Shown piece after piece: positions 34,558 to 46,643 of a stretch of 64,000 nt of DNA. Position numbers and translations under genes: made by a program. Origin of the DNA: Turbatrix aceti (taxonomy: Eukaryota; Nematoda; Chromadorea; Rhabditida; Panagrolaimidae); contig OZ017766.1 in assembly GCA_963969345.1 (NCBI GenBank), positions 8,184,001-8,248,000 on the forward strand, written 5' to 3'. Positions within the stretch are counted from its first letter, which is position 1; every line of letters begins with the position of its first letter. The notes under the pieces are model-generated. The model worked only from the letters and a program-made list of their open reading frames with translations. It had not been told where the DNA came from and ran no database searches.

Positions 34558-37500
34558 ATGCCGGTGTCGTCGGTGTTGACGGAAAATCCACTGGAACTCG
34601 CTTCGGCGGTCGCGGACGATGCTTCGCTGCTCACTGAGCTTGTCGAGGAAGCACTCGACTTTGCACACGTGAGTCATCATCCGTTGTTTGTGATCGGCAT
34701 CGATGAATTGTGTTTTTTTACAGTGCACCGGACTCGCGATGCGGACTCCGGAACACAAAGATCGCAGTGACGTCTGTCAGGCAGCTCCAATGGCACTTTT
34801 GCCTTCGCCTTTTCCCAAGCGGCTCTTTGAACAGGCTCTTGAGGTTCAGGGTGTGAGTTGATGATTTTTTTTTATGAAGTGGGGTCGAAGATCAAAAGTC
34901 AGAAAAATCAGCTTTAATCGATTTTTTGATTTTGTTTTTTTTTTCAAAAAAATTTTTATATAGAAAAAAAATTTTTGTTCGGGTGAAAAAAAACTGCGGT
35001 CGAAGATCAAAAAAAACAAAAAAAAAATGAATTGATCAATTTTTTTAATTTTTTTGAGGAAATTTTTTTCTTTTTTTTACAAAAAAAAAATTGTAGAAAA
35101 TTTAGGACATGCGTTGTATTTTTTTGAACTGCGGCCGAAGATCAAAATTCAAAAAGTGGATCTATAGATTTTTTTAAATTGGGAAAGACAATTTTTATAT
35201 TCAAAAATTTTTTTTGTAAATTGTTATACGAAAAAAATTTTTTTTCGAAAATTTTTATATGAAAAATTGTTTTTTTGTAAATTTTTATGTGCAAAAAAAA
35301 TTGTGGGAAATTTAGGACAAGCGTTGTTTTTTTGAACTTACTTCAAATATCAAAATTAAAAAAAATCCAATGATCGATTTTTTTTCAAGAAAAATTTTTT
35401 TGATACAAAAAAATTGTTGGCAATTGTAGGACATGCTAGAACTCTACCACCGGCTCTCACTGGACAAGGACTTCCTCCTATCCTCGCATAAGGAAGTCAT
35501 CAAGACGGACGAATTCACGCGAAACCTCGTCAGCATCTACGAACAGGTCATGGCGGAGGGAAACCGGCAGCCGAAGGCTCTCATCACCCAGCGCGCAGAT
35601 TACATGTGCAATGTCGGTGTCAAGCCTGAAGGAGAGCTCAAGCAGGTGAGCTGGGAATAAAATCGGCCCAAAAATGGTCAAAAGTCAAAAACGGTGAAAA
35701 ACATGTTGTTTTTTTTTTCGGAATCTAGGGTGTTTTAGCACGAAAATGTTGTTTTCGAACACAAAATTGTGTTTTTATAAAAAAAACTTTAATTTTTGAA
35801 AAAAATTCTCTGCTGAAAAATACGATAAAAAACGCTAAAAAGGCGTTTTTTATCGATTTGGATCAAAATAATATTTTTTTATAAAAAAATAGACAATTCC
35901 CAATTTTAACTTTTTTTAGAAAAAAAATTTCTGGAACCAAAAATAAGCGAAAAAAAATCAAAAACGGGAATTTTTTTGATTTTGCTTTGAAACATTTTGT
36001 TTTGTCCATAAAAATTTTGATCAACGTTCGGCCTAAAATTTTCATAATTACTATGTTTTTTTTTAGTTTTGCGCACGATTTGAACAAAAAAATGAATTAA
36101 AAAAAATTTCAAAATTTTTTGGATTTCTGATACTTTTTTAACCGAAAAAAATAAAAAAAATAGGAATTGGCTTATAATTTCCGTTTTTTTTCCCTTTCAA
36201 ATTTTAAAATCACAATTTTCCTAGATCGAAGTCAACAACATCGCCGTGAGCATGGGCGGCCTCGCTCAACGAGTCTCCCTCTGGCACCGTCGCCTCCTGG
36301 GTCGTCTCGGAGTCCAGAGCGTGCTCGAAAAGGCTCCCTGCAACCGTCCCGTCGACGTCCTCGTCGCTGGCATCGCCAATGCGTGGCGAACGGTCGGCGA
36401 TCCATCCGGCGTGATCCTTGTCGTCATCGAAGACGTCAACCAAAACCAAATCGATCAACGCTTTATCGAATTCGGTCTCACCGATGTCAGTGATGGAGTC
36501 ATCGTTACCATGCGTGCAACACTGACGGAATGCGCGACCCGTCTCACCGTCGAAATGCCATCCGGAAATTTAATTCTCGATGGAAAACATCGTATTACCG
36601 TAGTTTATTTCCGCGCGGGATATTCTCCGTCTAATTATCCAAGTTTGGTAGAATGGGCTGCGAGATTGGAAATTGAGCGGTCAAATGCCATCAAATGTCC
36701 CTGGATCGGACTTCAACTCGCGAATACCAAAAAAATCCAACAGACCATAGCGGCGCCCGGGATCGTCGAATCCTACTTCCCCGAGGCCCCCCACCGCGCA
36801 AAAGCCATCCGGGCGACCTTCGCCGGGCTCTGGGGCCTCGAAGGCGATGATCCGGCAACGCTGGAAATTATCCAAAAAGCCAAGGATAATCCGGATGCTT
36901 TCGTGCTAAAACCACAGCTTGAAGGCGGTGGGGGAAATTTTTACGGTGAAGAGGTGCAGGAGATGCTGCGCGAGTTGACACCGGAAGAACGGGCTGCTTA
37001 CATTCTCATGGAACGCATCCAGCCCCTGGTTATCAAGGTATTTTTTTGGATATTTAAATTAAAAAAATATTTTTTACCAAATTTTTTGTTTCGATTTTTT
37101 TTTGTACAAAAGATCCAAAAATGACGAAAAACGCGAATATTTTCATTTTTCGCGCTTTTACATTTTTTTTTCATATTTTTTTCAATTTTTTTTCCATTTT
37201 TATTGTTTTTAGGTTTTTTTCTGTTTTTTTGCAAAAAAAAAATACTAAAAACGATTTTTTTTATCGTAAACGCTCATTTTTTAATTTTATTTTACATTTT
37301 TTTGTGTTTTTCGGTTTTTATTTTCTTTTTTTTTGGTTACTTTCATTTTTTTTTGTTTTTTATTCGTTTTAATTTTAAATTTTTCGTTTTATTTTTTTTT
37401 TAATTTTTTCGATTTTATTCATGTTTTCGTTTTTACGTTTTTTTATTTATGTTTTTATTTTATTTTTTGTATAATTCATTTTTTAAATTTTAAAATTTAG

Positions 37501-37727
37501 TTTTTAAAATTACTCCATTTCAGAACATCCTGCTACGCCCCTTCCTGCCCCCAGTCCTGTCAAACACGGTCAGCGAGCTCGGAATCTACGGCTTCCTCCT
37601 CGCCGACGGCGCCCGAGTCGAACGCCTCCAGACGGGCGGCCACATTCTTCGCTCCAAGTCTGAGGACGTCAATGAGGGCGGTGTCGCCGTTGGCGCAGCT
37701 GTCATCGATTCTCCACTCCTCTACTGA
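34558..37727 (+). CDS. gss-1: Glutathione synthetase
   Basis: Five exons: 34558-34668, 34724-34852, 35430-35645, 36225-37037, 37524-37727; all phase 0, 490 residues (human about 474). It joins gamma-glutamylcysteine and glycine with ATP in the cytosol, the last step of glutathione synthesis. Family landmarks are in order: ITQRADYMCN, IEVNNIAVSMGG split over the exon 3/4 join, the substrate-loop RAGYSPSNYP, the ATP-grasp glycine-rich loop KPQLEGGGGNFYGEE (residues 381-395) and the C-terminal RPFLPPVLSNT, GIYGFLLADG, LQTGGHILRSK. The SLGG/GGG lid and ADP-binding residues look intact, so it should be active. Poly(A) signal AATAAA near 37768. Introns 3-5 are AT-rich and intron 3 contains tandem copies of its own 3' end. 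Confidence 0.95.
34860..35429 (+). repeat. Degenerate tandem repeat of the intron 3 end of gss-1
   Basis: Units of roughly 100-230 bp start with GGTCGAAGATCAAAA (34873, 34993, 35130 and a decayed copy near 35343). Two of them end TTTAGGACATGCGTTG or TTTAGGACAAGCGTTG (about 35101 and 35311). The true acceptor and first exon bases are TTGTAGGACATGC (35425-35437). The repeat therefore copied the 3' splice site and the first exon nucleotides. Confidence 0.75.
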
Positions 37728-38740
37728 TACGATATTTTTGGCTACTCACTTACAGTATTCTCAACAATAAAAAAATTTGTTATAATAAATATTTCTCTAC
37801 CCTAGTTAAATAATTTATATTATCCAGATGTGTGATTTTTTTTATAAACTGGTTTATTGGACAAAAAAAAATTGAAATTGAAGACAAACAAAAAAAACGG
37901 AATTTTTGGGTTTCAAATAAACAAAAAAATATGTACAAATTACGAGTTTACGGTTGTTTCGGTTCTCAAAGCGAAAATTGAATATTTCGTGCTGAGACCA
38001 AAAATATCGTAAAAAAACGTTTTAGACCTGAAATAGAAACAAATACTAATTTTTTGATAAAAATCCGGGTCTCAACACGAAAATAGTACACATTTTGTGT
38101 TTACGGTCAATATTCAGGTCTCACCGCGAAAATTTATTTTTTTGTGCCGAGACAAAATATATCGTAAAAAGACCAGAAATATAAAAACATGAACAAATTT
38201 TGTGTTTACGGTCAGTATCCGGGTCTCAACGCGAAAATTGAATTAAGCGTGCTGAGACCAAAAAATCGTAAGCTGCGCAAAAGTGGATACGGCACTCCCC
38301 TTTTTCTTTCTCGGCTCTCGAAGAAGCAGCAGCGGCAGCACTTGTGCGCGAACACCACCAGTCTCGCATCGAGTCGTCCGAGAACAAACAACAACCCCCA
38401 CCGCGGCCGGCCACGACAGCCACCGGAGGAGGAAAATATAAATATATTTATGCAAGTGACCAGTCAACTCGCACACATCCCGACAATTGAGGAGTTTCGC
38501 AACGAAAAGAGACAGATGGAGCGAAGAAAAAAAAAGAGAGAGAGAGAGAGAAAATTTTTGAGCGTAGCGCAGCGTTCGACGATTCATCTTGTGATTCATC
38601 GTTGATTTTGTACCATCGTTGACGCTTTCTTCGCCCATTGAGGTGGGATTCTGACGCTACGGGCTGTCGACGAGACTCCGAACGTATTTTGACTACCCGT
38701 CGTCCAAAAACCACGTGTACACAGTGGATTTTTTTCTGTC
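37728..38740. other. gss-1 3' flank and promoter of the polyhomeotic-like gene
   Basis: At 37950-38270 several degenerate copies of a GGTCTCAACGCGAAAATTGA / CGTGCTGAGACCAAAAA motif pair alternate. Then comes GC-rich DNA with an AG dinucleotide run (about 38534-38551). No gene supported. Confidence 0.55.
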
Positions 38741-41700
38741 ATGGATCCGAATCAATCAACACCTCCCGACGGGGCTTCCAGCAGTCGGGCTCCTGCGATT
38801 CCGACTTCTCAAAAGCACTCAGATGACTCCGGTGTTACGCCGCCGAAGAAAGTTCGCAGGGTTGGTTTTTATGGTATTTTTGGGGTTTTATGAAATTTTT
38901 CTTCGCTCTTGACGAAAATCTGGCTAACTGGCGAATGAAATTGGCTTTTTGAAAGTTGATTAAGTGTAAGAATGTTCAAGCACGAACGGAAAAACACTTG
39001 AAAATTCCGAAAAACTGAAATTTAGGATTTTTTTGTTGTAAACGTTTTTTTCATCGTAATGATTATTTTTTCAATCGTATCGCTTTTATTTTCATAACCA
39101 CCTGAACGAGTGTTACGATTTTGGTAAAATTGTTTTTTTGGACACAAATTAATCGTAAAAATGTTCAAAAAATCGGAAAAAATGAAATTTGTGTTGAATT
39201 TTTTCATCGTAAACGGTTTTTTTTATTGTAAAAGCGTGCACGAGACTTTTCTTCCGTTTTATGAGACGCATTTCACCTTTCCATACCTTTTGAATGTAAC
39301 AAAAATCAAAAAGAACGACAAAACGTCCGAAAAGGTTGAAAAACTGAAATTTTGGTGTTTTCTATCGTAAATGCATTTTTTTTGTTGTAATCGTCAGTTT
39401 TTTTTATTGTAACGATTTTTTTTTATCAAGCGACTGTTCTGGATGAACTTGGATTTTTAGAAGCCAATTGATCGTAAAAAAGTTCAAAATGAACGAAAAA
39501 ACGCTTGAAAAGCTCGAAAAACTGCAGCTTGCGTTTTTGTATCGTAAATGCCAACTTTTTTATAATCGTAACAACTGGGAAACTTGGATTACGATATCTG
39601 CCGTAATATTTTCATATTTACTTTTAATCAACGTGCAAAACGTTGCAATTTGTATAAAATACAAAACATGTCCTTGAATCTGTTTTTTTTTAATTGCTGT
39701 CATTTTTTGTGACTGACAAGGTCAAAATCCCCCACAAAACCAATACTGACTGATGTGAGACAGAAAAAAAAAATTAACGATTGCCTGCATGTTGCTTATG
39801 TCATGACAATTGACGTCCATCAACGTTCAAGATGAGCGAGCAGTGTATGTTTTATGTTTTACATACATTATATACTAGAAGATGAAAGTTGTCATCAAAT
39901 AACGTATATTTTGGGGTGTGGTACACGGAGTAACACCGTCGCGGCCGGCCACGGACCGGCCGGCCGCCGGGTGGGACAACTCACCGGCGGCCGCGGCCGG
40001 TCCGTGTGAAATCGCTGGCTGAACGTTTTGGAAGTTCTTCATGGAATTTTGCCAAAAAGTAACTTTTACGATGAAAAATTTTTACTGTAAAATGTACCAG
40101 CCTGAGGCAAAAATTTGGCAGAGTTACGATTGCCGAAAATCGCGTTTTTTTCATTTTTTGACTATTTTTGGAACGTTATTGCTAAAAAAATACGGAATTT
40201 CCAAAATTGGAGTTAAAATTGATCGACGCGATTTTTGATGGAGAATTTTAGAAAAATATAAAAATATAGGGTTTTCACTTTGAAAAATGCCTAAACAAAA
40301 GTTGTCATTTTGACATTTTTTTAAATGCGATTTTCGGCATTTTTCAAAGTGATAACCCTATATTTTTATATTTTTCTCAAATTCTTCATCAAAAACCACG
40401 TCGATCAATTTTAACCCCAACTTTGGAAATGCCGTAGTTTTTTAGCTACAACGTTCCAAAAATCGTTGAAAAATGGCAAAAACGCGATTTTAGGCAATTG
40501 TAACTCTGCCAGATTATGCCTCAGGCTGCTAAATTTTACAGTAAAAATTCTTAATCGTAAAAGCTACCTTTTTGAAAAATTCCATTAATGTAAGAATTTC
40601 CGGAATGTTCACTGCTATCATTTTTGTCCTTTTTGCATCCATTTGAAAACTTTTAACGTGGAAAAAATGGGATGACGGAAATAGCAGCGCTAATCCGTTG
40701 GCCGGGGGCTCCGGGGATCTAACTAATGCACGTCACGTTACAGCAACAACACCATGCACCATCCCAGATTCTTCTCGCAGCGAAGCCAGGACGTGCGTTT
40801 TTTTATTTTTTAATGAAAAAAAAAATTTTTTTTTTTAAATACATAAATATTTGGGATACAAAAAAATTACGATAATTTTTTTTTTCAGCAGTGCCGATCG
40901 CTCCACGACCCCCAGCACCGGCTTACCTGCCCTCACCTGCCGCGCAGCAAAATTACCAGCTGGCAAATGTGGTAACGAGTAATGTACCGTCTCAATACTT
41001 CAGTCCGATGGTGACAGTGATGCCGCAGCCAATTTACTACTACAACATGCCATCCACGACGACACTCATCCAACAATCCTACCCTGGTGCCGGATTTGTT
41101 ACCGGGCCAAATGGAAATTTTTCGATACAATCCCAACAACTTTTTCCCATGGGAAATAATTTTGTGCCAATCGTTTCTTTTGAAGCCGCAGCGAATGGAA
41201 ATGGAAATGGTCAGCCGTCGGTTACGGTCGAAGAAATGCAGGTCGATGTGGGGGGGTCCAACGATGAACCTGTTAACCGGGGTCCTGTCGATTCGGATGA
41301 CGATGTCGACCCACCGTCTCTCATCGCGGGACAGGAAGCTGTGGTTCCGGAAGCGCCACCGGAGTCCATCGATGATCAGAACAAGCTTTTCATCAAGGAA
41401 GTCGTCAGTGCGTTGAAAACTGCGGGAGTAACGGCTGATTCTATCGTAAGAAAACACACTATTGATGGATGGGTTCTTGAGGTTGGTTTTTTTTGGGCTT
41501 TTGGTGGTCTTTGGGCGAAAATTCGGGTTTCATAGCGAATGTTGATGTCATGGTCCCGCAACGACATTTCTTTTCTTCTTTTTTTGCAATTTGATCGTAG
41601 TTTTTTGACTTGTTGTGGTGTTGGAACGAAATTTTGGGTTTCACAGCGAAAATTTTATGTTCTGGCGCGATTTTGTTTGGTCCCACGATGAAATTTCTTT

Positions 41701-44700
41701 TTTTCACGTTTTTGCTGTAATTTTTCTTGTTTTTGTCCGAAATGGGTCGATTTTTTTGTTTTTTTTGGTCTTGAAACTAAAATGTTGTTTGTTTGGTTCT
41801 GCAGTGATTTTTTTGTTTTACAAAGAATTTTGTTCGTCTCGCAAAGAAATTTTTTTTTTTGCATAATAAGTTTTTTTTGCCAAAATGGGTCAATTTTTGA
41901 ATTTTCAATTTCGTAATGAAAATTTTGGTTTCGTAGGGATTTTTTTAATTGCACAACGAATTTTTGGTCTTGGAACGAAAATTTTTGGTTCTGTAGCGTT
42001 TTTTTGGGTTTTACAACGAATTTTTGATATTTAGTCCTGTGACGAAATTTATTTTGTATTTAGAACGAAAATTTCGGATTTGCCCTGAAAATGTTTGATT
42101 CTGCAATGATTTTTTTTTTTGGTTTTACAACGAATTTTTATTGTTCCGCAGCGAAACTTAAAAAAATTTCTTGAAATTAAATTATAATTTTATGTTTTGT
42201 TCTGTCGAATTTTTTTTTGGTTTCACAACGAAAAGAAATTCCAAAACAAATTTTTTTTTGTTTTGCACTTTTATCATAGTTTTTGTTGTTCTTCGGCCTA
42301 ACATAAATAGGTCAAATCTGGTCACATGGGATTGTTTATATCCCTGGCTAAGCTCATGTTATAACGCACGCACAATAAATTCTTTGTCGATTGTTATTCG
42401 TTCGTTTGTTCACATGAACGCAACGCAACTCTGACTTTTTCAACTGTTTTGTTTTGATTTTGAATTGAGAAACAAAACAGAAGAACGAAGAAAAGGAACA
42501 CCCCATAAATCCTAACTGCAAAGGGGGGAGAACGGAATAGGTGCGAGCGGGTGAACGAACGTCCGGCTACTAGTTATCTCCCTGTCTGGTTCCCTCTTCC
42601 TGGTCCGGGTCTTCAGAGTGTGGTAGAATTCTTCTGTATGCTCTCTTCCTTCTTTTTTCTCTGTGAATTGTGGATTGGGCAAAAACGAGTAGTCGGTTTG
42701 TTTTTGTTGACTGACTGGACTGACTGACACGCGTGTGTAGATTGAGGATGGAGATGAGGTTTGCATCCATCTGACAACAAATGAACGCATGACTGACGGT
42801 TATTGGTTTCTAAGCACCTCAAAAATATTTTTTTTTGATTTTTGTGTGCTGCAGTCGTTTTTTGAGATTCCTTTGGACCAGTTGCATTCCACTAAAGTGG
42901 AAAATGTGTCAGGTGACATTATGGAAATTTGTCGTGAAATTTAGCAGAAAGGTAACGTTTTTGTGATTTTTGACGATTTTTGGAACGTTGTAGCTAAAAA
43001 ACTACGAAATTTCCAAAATCAGGGTAAAAATTGATGGACGTGATTTTTGATGGAATCTGAGAAAAACATAAAAATATTGGGTTATCACCTTGAAAAATAC
43101 CGAAAACTGCATTTAAAAAAGTGTCAAAATGACAACTTTTGTTTCGGCATTTTTCAAGGTGAAAACCCTATATTTTTATATTTTTCTCGGATTCTCCATC
43201 AAAAATCACGTCGATCAATTTGTATCCTGGCTTTGGAAATGCCGTCGTTTTTTTAGCTACAACGTGCCAAAAATTGACAAAAATGCCACAGGCAGCTAAA
43301 TTTAACATAAACAATTTTTTTATCAAGAATTTCCAAAATGTCACCTTACACATTTTTTTGTAAAAAAACAGCAGCACAAAAACAGGCGCGGTAACACACC
43401 TGTGGGGTTTGCAAGTCACCTGGGCGCTCCAAACTCAATTTTTTTTTCCTTTTTCGTTCGTGTGCGTAGTAGTACGTACTTACTTGCAAGTGCAAGCAAC
43501 ATGCGTTGTTTGTTGGACGACCTTTTTTTTGCCGACAAAGCAATCCAATTGAATTTGCGCCGCGTGTTGGTTGATGTTGTTTTCTGTTTCGTCTGTTGTT
43601 TGTTTATTCGTTCGTTTTTACTATAAATTTCTGTTTTTTTTGCACTTACTCGATAGAAAAGACGCGCGGCCGGATTTTTTGGGGGTTCTTATCAGGGATG
43701 GGCGAACGTTCGTGTTCGTTCGCAAACATATTCAAATTTTTGCGTTCGTTTCGTTCGAGAACAAATTTGCTTTGTTCGAGTTCGTTCGCGAACAAAGATA
43801 AATTTTCCGAACAGATAAAACGAACAAAAATTTTGGTAAAATCAGTTTAATGATGCTAAAATTGATGTTTTTTTTCCAAAAATGACAAATAGTGTCAATT
43901 GCCTTTGGCAATAAAAAGTGTAGGAAAACTGTCACCAAAAACGTGAAAACGCATAGTACCGAAGTTTACGTTTTTCTGCCCAGTTTGGTCAACATTTTGT
44001 ATAAAATCTGCTAAAAATCTGTTCGTTGTTCGTTCGTCTTCGTTCGCGAACACTGACAAAAATGTTCGCGTTCGTTCGATTTCTCGAACAAAATTAACAA
44101 AATGTTCGTGTTCATTCGAGAACAAAAAAACGGCTTCTCGCCCAGTTTTTTATTTTACAATTAATATTTCGTTGGACGATCATATTTTTTTTTTCAGGAA
44201 AGCTCGGAAGAATTTCCAATTCCCGAAGAAACGAAAGAGGAATACGATTTATTGGCTGAACCGGAACCGGCGAGTATGGAAACTGATAATTATGATCATG
44301 ATCATAATTATCATAACCACGAAGATGACGACGATGATCCACCCCAAAGTGGCATGGGCGTGGTCGTGAACGCTGTCGGCGAGGATTCATCCATAACCCC
44401 GGATAACAACGAAGATTTTGACTCCCTGGATGGCGATGATTCATCGGACGACGATGCATCCTATCGAGGAGGTTCAAGTCGAAAAAAACGGAAATCATCA
44501 GGGACAAGTCCCCGAAAAATTTCAAAAAAATCTCCGCCAGCGACGAGAAAGAAAAGTACATCGGCAGCTGCCCGAGGAGGAAAGAATAAAAAGCATTCGT
44601 CTACGACAACCCCACAAAAGGTATCTCCTTCTTCTTCTTCCGAAAACAAGCAAAGTCGTGGAGACAAGGAAATACAGAGACTGCTCGGCATGGATTTTGG

Positions 44701-46643
44701 ACCTGGAAAGACACCTTTTAAGGTTGGTCAAGTCTGGTGACTCTCGTTGTCGTCGTCGTCGGTGGTGGTGGTCGTGGTTGCTATGGCGCGAGAGGGTTTC
44801 GATGAGGATTAACACCTGCTTGCTTCCTTCCTCCTGCTCTATCGACCATTTTTAGTACCTTTTTTTTGCAGACCAATAATTCTAAAAAAAGATCCTTGGT
44901 GACCATTTTTGGTTTTTTTTGTCGTCTAAAATGTCTAACATCCGTGCTGAGCTTTCTTTTCGCTTAAAAATGTCTAATATCCTAATTTTAACATTTTTTA
45001 CAAAATTTTTATAATTTTTTAAAACTTATTTTTTTTGAATACTCAAATATTTATTTTTACATTTTTTTTACGTTTTATTTAATTTTTTTAACTATTTTTG
45101 TGTGTTTTTATAAAAAAAACACAAAAATTTTTACAATTTTTTAAAATTATTTTTTTACTAAAATTATTTTTTTATAGATAATTGTTTTTTTAAATATCAT
45201 TTTAATTTTTTTGCGTGCTTTTATAAAAAAATGCAAACAGTTTTTGAAAAAAGTTATTACACAGCATTTTACAATTTTTTTATAAATTTTTTTTGCACAA
45301 ATGTTTATTTTTATTTTTACTATTTTGTTACTTTTGTTTTTATATTTTGTGTTTTTATAAAAATAATAAAAACACAAATTTAAAAAAAAATTATGTCAAA
45401 TTTTTCCATATAAAAAAAAATTTTTTTATAAAAATTTTATATAAAATTTTTATACGCAAATATGTGTTTTCATAAATTTTTCTTTTTTTTTTAATTTTTG
45501 TATTTTTTTAAATAAAACCCAAACAAATTTGTTTTCCATCAGATTTAAAAAATTTTTACGTTTGAACAATTTTTTTTTATAAAAATATAAAAAAATGTTA
45601 CTCAAATATTTATTTTTTCTTTTTTTGTATTTTTTTAAAATAAAACACAAAAAATTGGTTTTCCACAAAATTTAAAATAACAATTTCCTATGTTTGTTTA
45701 ATTTTTTGTTTTTATAAAAATATAAACGTCAAAAAAAATTTTCAATTTTCAGACAACCTCAGTAACTCTCTACCGAAACGAAGTACACCGAGAACAAATT
45801 CTCCTACGACCGATGATGCAGCCAGATTCCCCGACGGTCAGCGATTTGGTCGACGTCGATGCTGAATACGATCCCGAAACGTCGCCGAAGAGGGGCGATG
45901 ACCTGTGCTTCCACTGTCACCAGGTTTTCAACAAAATTCAAAAACGCAGCATCCGACATCCTCAGTACTGTAGCGATCGTTGCTACAAAACGTACCGGTC
46001 AAATGCGAATCGGAGGAAGTTCAAGGTGAATGAAATGCAAAAGAAGGGTGGAGCATCGACTTTTTCGGCGGGAGAGACGGCTTCGGGTTCTGGAATGACT
46101 TCGAGAGCGTCTTCGAGCAGCGGAAAACGTCCGACAACGGCTACGGCTACGAGTCCAATTTCGAATCCGCCGTCTGTTCAGAAGTCTTCGACGCCAAAAT
46201 CGAATTCGACACCTGTAAAGGTGTCTCCGTCGAAGCAACAACAATCACCGGCGAAATCAAAAAGCACGGGACAAGCTGCGGCAATGGTTACACCGTTTAC
46301 GTCACCGATGAGGAACTCATCCCACGCATCACCCTCCACACCTGGAAATTTGGGGTCCAGTGCTACGGATTATCGCAGAATCCGGGATACTGTAGGTCTG
46401 AGCGAAAAATTGGTCACTGAATGGTCGGTCGACGATGTTCAGCGGTATATTAATGGTATCACGGCTTCGACGACGATTGGAGTGGTTTTTGGAAATGAAG
46501 AAGTCGATGGGGAGTCACTCCTGCTCCTGGAATACGATCTCATAACTCAGGGCTTGGGAATTAAAATGGGACCAGCGATGAAGATTATGAAGGCTATTCG
46601 ATGGTTGAAGGATACCGAGAATGGAGAAGACGCAGAAGCGTAA
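38741..46643 (+). CDS. Polyhomeotic-like protein (FCS zinc finger plus SAM domain)
   Basis: Five exons: 38741-38860, 40744-40792, 40889-41481, 44198-44722, 45753-46643; phases match, 725 residues. The small exon 2 (49 nt, QQHHAPSQILLAA) is supported by phase on both sides. Order: Ser/Pro-rich start, a Gln/Pro/Tyr-rich region, acidic stretches (DDDDDPPQ, DDSSDDDA), a Lys/Ser-rich basic region, a linker ending LLRPMMQPD, an FCS-type zinc finger (LCFHCHQVF ... HPQYCSDRCYKTY, residues about 480-510), a Ser/Thr/Pro linker, and a C-terminal SAM domain (WSVDDVQRYINGI ... VDGESLLLLEYDLI, MGPAMKIMKAIRWLK, about 652-717). FCS followed by a C-terminal SAM is the polyhomeotic/PHC arrangement of Polycomb repressive complex 1. 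L3MBTL/SFMBT would carry MBT repeats, absent here. Introns hold two foldback elements, a MITE and a GC hairpin. Poly(A) signal near 47003. Confidence 0.85.
39950..40006. repeat. GC-rich hairpin in an AT-rich intron
   Basis: Arms starting CACGGACCGGCCGGCCGCCG and ending CGGCCGCGGCCGGTCCGTG pair almost perfectly around ACAAC. It sits immediately before foldback copy A, in intron 1 of the polyhomeotic-like gene. Confidence 0.9.
40020..40612. mobile_element. Palindromic foldback element copy A
   Basis: Nearly 600-bp imperfect palindrome centred near 40310. The left arm contains AACTTTTACGATG, GCCTGAGGCA, GGAATTTCCAAAATT and GATTTTTGATGGAGA, and the right arm is their reverse complement. Ends GAACGTTTTGGAA and TTCCGGAATGTTC. 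No coding capacity. Confidence 0.85.
41500..42260 (+). repeat. Degenerate intronic repeat, CAACGAAAATTTTTGG type
   Basis: At least ten loosely spaced copies of words such as TTTCACAGCGAAAATTTT, TTTTACAACGAATTTTTG and TTGGAACGAAAATTTTTGG occur every 40-70 bp in intron 3 of the polyhomeotic-like gene. Old tandem amplification is the likely cause. Confidence 0.55.
42261..42902. other. Intron DNA, no feature seen
   Basis: Moderately GC-richer intron sequence between the degenerate repeat and foldback copy C. No exon or RNA gene recognised. Confidence 0.4.
42903..43354. mobile_element. Palindromic foldback element copy C
   Basis: Terminal words AATGTGTCAGGTGACATT and AAAATGTCACCTTACACATT define the ends. 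The arms match copies A and B, but the right arm has an internal deletion, giving 452 bp. Confidence 0.85.
43693..44145. mobile_element. hAT-type MITE, copy 7
   Basis: Left end CAGGGATGGGCGAACG intact; right end eroded (CTTCTCGCCCAG). The shared core is present in reverse orientation relative to copy 1. The element stops about 52 bp before the exon 4 acceptor at 44197. Confidence 0.85.
44723..45752. other. Very AT-rich intron 4 of the polyhomeotic-like gene
   Basis: Almost only A/T with many TTTTTATAAAAA words. No feature supported beyond the splice ends. Confidence 0.6.
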
